Shown: in pieces, positions 51,487 through 52,959 of the stretch
Layout of the letters: every line of letters begins with the position of its first letter
Position numbering within the stretch: position 1 is the first letter of the stretch
DNA from: Rhizobiaceae bacterium
Lineage (GTDB): Bacteria > Pseudomonadota > Alphaproteobacteria > Rhizobiales > Rhizobiaceae
NCBI GenBank assembly: GCA_028279875.1
Contig: JANQMU010000103.1
Coordinates: 1-52,959, forward strand
Length of the DNA: 52,959 nt
Direction: 5' to 3'
The notes under the pieces: generated by a model
The model's input: only the letters and a program-made list of their open reading frames with translations
The model's database searches: none
What the model was told of the DNA's origin: nothing
Position numbers and translations under genes: made by a program

Positions 51487-51859
51487 TGCCGGTCGCACTC
51501 CTAGAGCGAGTTGTTATGAGATTGGCTCATTTGACCGAGGTGCTTTTGGTCTCTGGCGAGGCGGGCTGCCGGCCGTGGTGCCACCCCACCACAAGGGCAG
51601 GCCAACGACGTCCAGGGGCCAAAAGGGCCCGGCCCGAAGGGTGGCGGCAAATCGGCCCATCCGCTGTGTTGCGCCGCTTGCCCGATGCACCTGTGTGTTC
51701 GATCTGTGGCATACTGTTGATGGGTGGGAGACCGTAATGCCCCTGGTCCGTTGTGTATGAGACCGTGATGTGGCTTGGTCCCCCACTCATTTGGTTCATT
51801 CAACCTGAACAGTTGCACGGGGCATTTGCAGATGACCCCGCACCACAGGAACAGGCATC
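51487..51859. other. Non-coding region upstream of the IS110 transposase (left end, candidate bridge-RNA locus)
   Basis: There is no protein gene in these 373 bp. The left boundary of the element is not visible, but the stretch is packed with secondary-structure elements: ATGAG/CTCAT (51516-51530), GGGCC/GGCCC (about 51617-51636), ATGCCCC/GGGGCAT (51737-51743 with 51819-51825), GTTCA/TGAAC (51794-51810) and a competing CGGGGCAT/ATGACCCCG. The gpt promoter should also lie near its left edge. Confidence 0.5.
51650..51845 (+). ncRNA. Candidate bridge RNA of the IS110-family element
   Basis: Members of the IS110 group express a structured guide RNA of about 180 nt from the non-coding end upstream of the recombinase. 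Here that region holds two imperfect direct repeats, GAGACCGTAATGCCCCTGGT... (51728-51749) and GAGACCGTGATG...TTGGTCC (51759-51781). It also holds a 7-bp stem ATGCCCC/GGGGCAT that would close a large loop. Ends and exact fold are guessed; the call rests on family knowledge plus these repeats. Confidence 0.4.
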
Positions 51860-52789
51860 ATGACTATACATCATCCGGTAATCGGATGCGACGTTTCCAA
51901 GGCGCATCTGGATCTGTTTGACGCACAACACAACGTCTCACAGCGTATCGAAAACTCAGCCCAGGCCATCGATCGCTGGTTGCAAGGGATGAAAGGCCAG
52001 GATCCTTTCATCGTCTTTGAAGCGACCGGTTGCTACGATGTGCCTTTGCGTCGTTGTCTTGACAGCGCTGGTATTGCCTACACGCGGGTCAATCCCGTCA
52101 AGGCACGCAACTTTGCACGAGCGACAGGCATCCTTGCCAAGACCGATAAGGTCGATGCTGCGATGCTGGCCAATATGGGGCAGTGCCTGGCATTGCAGCC
52201 GGATGCCCCCTCTTGTGCGCAAAGACAAAGACTTGCGGAGCTGTCGACACGTCGAGATCAACTCGTGGCGATGCGCAAGCAGGAACGAACACGTCTTCAG
52301 CAAACCCATGACGAAGACCTTCGATGCGACATCGAAAGTCATATCCATCAGCTGTCCGAGCGTATCGCCCGGATCGAACAGCGGTGCCGCAAGGTCGTTC
52401 GCTCAACCGGACAGCTCAAACGGCAGCACGATCTGTTGTGTTCCGTGTCCGGCATCGGCAACATCACCGCTACCGTCCTGCTGGCTCGTATGCCGGAACT
52501 GGGGAACCGCTCACGGCGATCCATTGCGGCTCTGGCGGGGCTGGCGCCCATTGCAAGGGACAGTGGGCAAAACAATGCCAGAAGGTTCATCATGGGAGGA
52601 CGATCCAGGGTCAGACGCGCCATGTACATGGCCGCCGTGACGGCCGCCCATTCGAACCCCCGCCTGGCTGCCTTCTACCAAAAGCTGCTTGGCCGCGGCG
52701 CCACCAAGAAGGCAGCTCTCACCGCAGTCGCTCGCAAACTCCTGGTTATCGTCAACGCAATGGTTCGCGAACAGCAAGCCTATCGTTGA
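51860..52789 (+). CDS. IS110-family transposase (DEDD recombinase)
   Basis: Recombinase of 309 residues. The RuvC-like N-terminal domain has the DEDD set Asp11 (GCDVSKAH), Glu54 (FEATGCYD), Asp96 and Asp99 (KTDKVDA). A coiled-coil middle (about 120-185) leads to the C-terminal transposase domain with SVSGIGNITATVLLARMPEL and LAGLAPIARDSGQNNARRF, whose Ser235 is the conserved serine. The residues sit at constant offset from those of IS621 (11, 60, 102, 105, 241), which places it near the IS110 rather than the IS1111 group. It starts at an ATG after AGGA and appears intact. Such elements excise as circles and insert without target duplication under guidance of a bridge RNA. Confidence 0.93.
   Translation: MTIHHPVIGCDVSKAHLDLFDAQHNVSQRIENSAQAIDRWLQGMKGQDPFIVFEATGCYDVPLRRCLDSAGIAYTRVNPVKARNFARATGILAKTDKVDAAMLANMGQCLALQPDAPSCAQRQRLAELSTRRDQLVAMRKQERTRLQQTHDEDLRCDIESHIHQLSERIARIEQRCRKVVRSTGQLKRQHDLLCSVSGIGNITATVLLARMPELGNRSRRSIAALAGLAPIARDSGQNNARRFIMGGRSRVRRAMYMAAVTAAHSNPRLAAFYQKLLGRGATKKAALTAVARKLLVIVNAMVREQQAYR
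51860..52789 (+). mobile_element. IS110-family insertion sequence (ends not defined)
   Basis: The transposase gene is intact. The element should extend left into the non-coding region upstream (perhaps 200-350 bp) and right a short distance beyond 52789. No terminal inverted repeats or target duplications are expected in the IS110 group, so the boundaries cannot be fixed from one copy; the coordinates given are those of the core gene only. Confidence 0.75.
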
Positions 52790-52959
52790 TCAACCCGTAA
52801 TAGACCTGTTGCGGCGCGACAATCAAGATGAGAACGCTGCAGGACTGGAACGCAGGTGGGCGTAGCCCGACCGGAGTTTCGGTCCTGCAGCGCCAACCTC
52901 CTTTGTGGATTCTGACTGCTGGTGGCGGCGGGTCAATCAACACAGTTGCCACATCGCGC
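52790..52959. other. Right flank of the IS110 element with a long RNA-like hairpin
   Basis: No gene is seen in the final 170 bp. It begins with the palindrome TTGATCAA across the transposase stop and then contains the hairpin listed separately. Whether the right end of the element lies before or after the hairpin is unknown. Confidence 0.4.
52835..52892. repeat. Long inverted repeat / hairpin downstream of the transposase
   Basis: CGCTGCAGGAC (52835-52845) and GTCCTGCAGCG (52882-52892) are perfect 11-bp complements. The stem extends to 17 pairs if two G-U wobbles are allowed in RNA (CGCTGCAGGACTGGAAC with GTTTCGGTCCTGCAGCG). The loop holds a further GGGC-GTA-GCCC hairpin. It could be part of the IS right end, a dispersed chromosomal palindrome, or a terminator without T-tract. 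Confidence 0.65.

Noticed and set aside
1..52959. CRISPR arrays, tRNA or rRNA genes
   Set aside because: No regularly spaced repeats and no cloverleaf with the T-loop GGTTCGAATCC pattern were found in the intergenic regions.

Overview
The window looks like a chromosomal segment of a GC-rich alphaproteobacterium of the order Hyphomicrobiales (Rhizobiales). The grounds are the divK-pleD pair, the short prolyl-tRNA synthetase, a dihydroorotase-like protein of the rhizobial type next to pyrB, the cobalamin-dependent ribonucleotide reductase, GTTC-N7-GTTC type LexA boxes, and a gene order (proS-lolCD-dnaE, divK-pleD-rpmG, rnr-topA-dprA-plsY, pyrCB, ruvX, gatCA) that I know from that group. I cannot name a genus. 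No rRNA, tRNA or CRISPR array was seen.

Layout. 1-5118: a LysR regulator (cut by the window edge) divergent from a sulfatase and a tctC-tctB-tctA tripartite transporter, which reads as a small catabolic or scavenging operon. 5127-5579: a GNAT acetyltransferase, preceded by a structured gap with two intrinsic terminators facing opposite ways. 6058-9691: proS, lolC, lolD and a 28-residue membrane peptide under a perfect LexA box. 9717-14569: benE and dnaE. 14700-18962: an RND efflux adaptor and pump. 18975-21368 (minus): DUF3572, a HAD hydrolase and dinB, with a second perfect LexA box in front of dinB. 21492-23259: divK and pleD, the cell-cycle and cyclic-di-GMP regulators. 23734-31462 (minus): rpmG, an MFS transporter, a Nudix hydrolase, DUF983, rnr and topA. 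31780-35869 (minus): dprA, plsY, a non-catalytic pyrC-like gene and pyrB. 35974-40335: aidB, an AEC transporter, a small DUF6105-like membrane protein, ruvX and a UPF0173 hydrolase. 40418-42283: gatC and gatA. 42344-46384: an autotransporter and a Tat-exported multicopper oxidase, divergent, with a decayed copy of the 3' end of gatA between them. 46602-50363: nrdJ with tandem NrdR boxes over its promoter. 50989-51486: gpt. 51487 to the end: an IS110-family element whose upstream non-coding region is a candidate bridge-RNA locus.

How it fits together. Most of the window is conserved housekeeping DNA: replication, repair and dNTP supply (dnaE, dinB, topA, dprA, ruvX, nrdJ, aidB), translation (proS, rpmG, gatCA), envelope (lolCD, plsY, RND pump), pyrimidine and purine metabolism (pyrB, pyrC-like, gpt) and cell-cycle signalling (divK, pleD). 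The accessory parts are the sulfatase/Tct operon, the autotransporter plus oxidase insert after gatA, and the insertion sequence next to gpt. The most interesting points are the SOS-controlled micropeptide, the structured RNA candidates at 5.6-5.8 kb and in the IS110 element, the gatA tail duplication and the NrdR-controlled nrdJ promoter.
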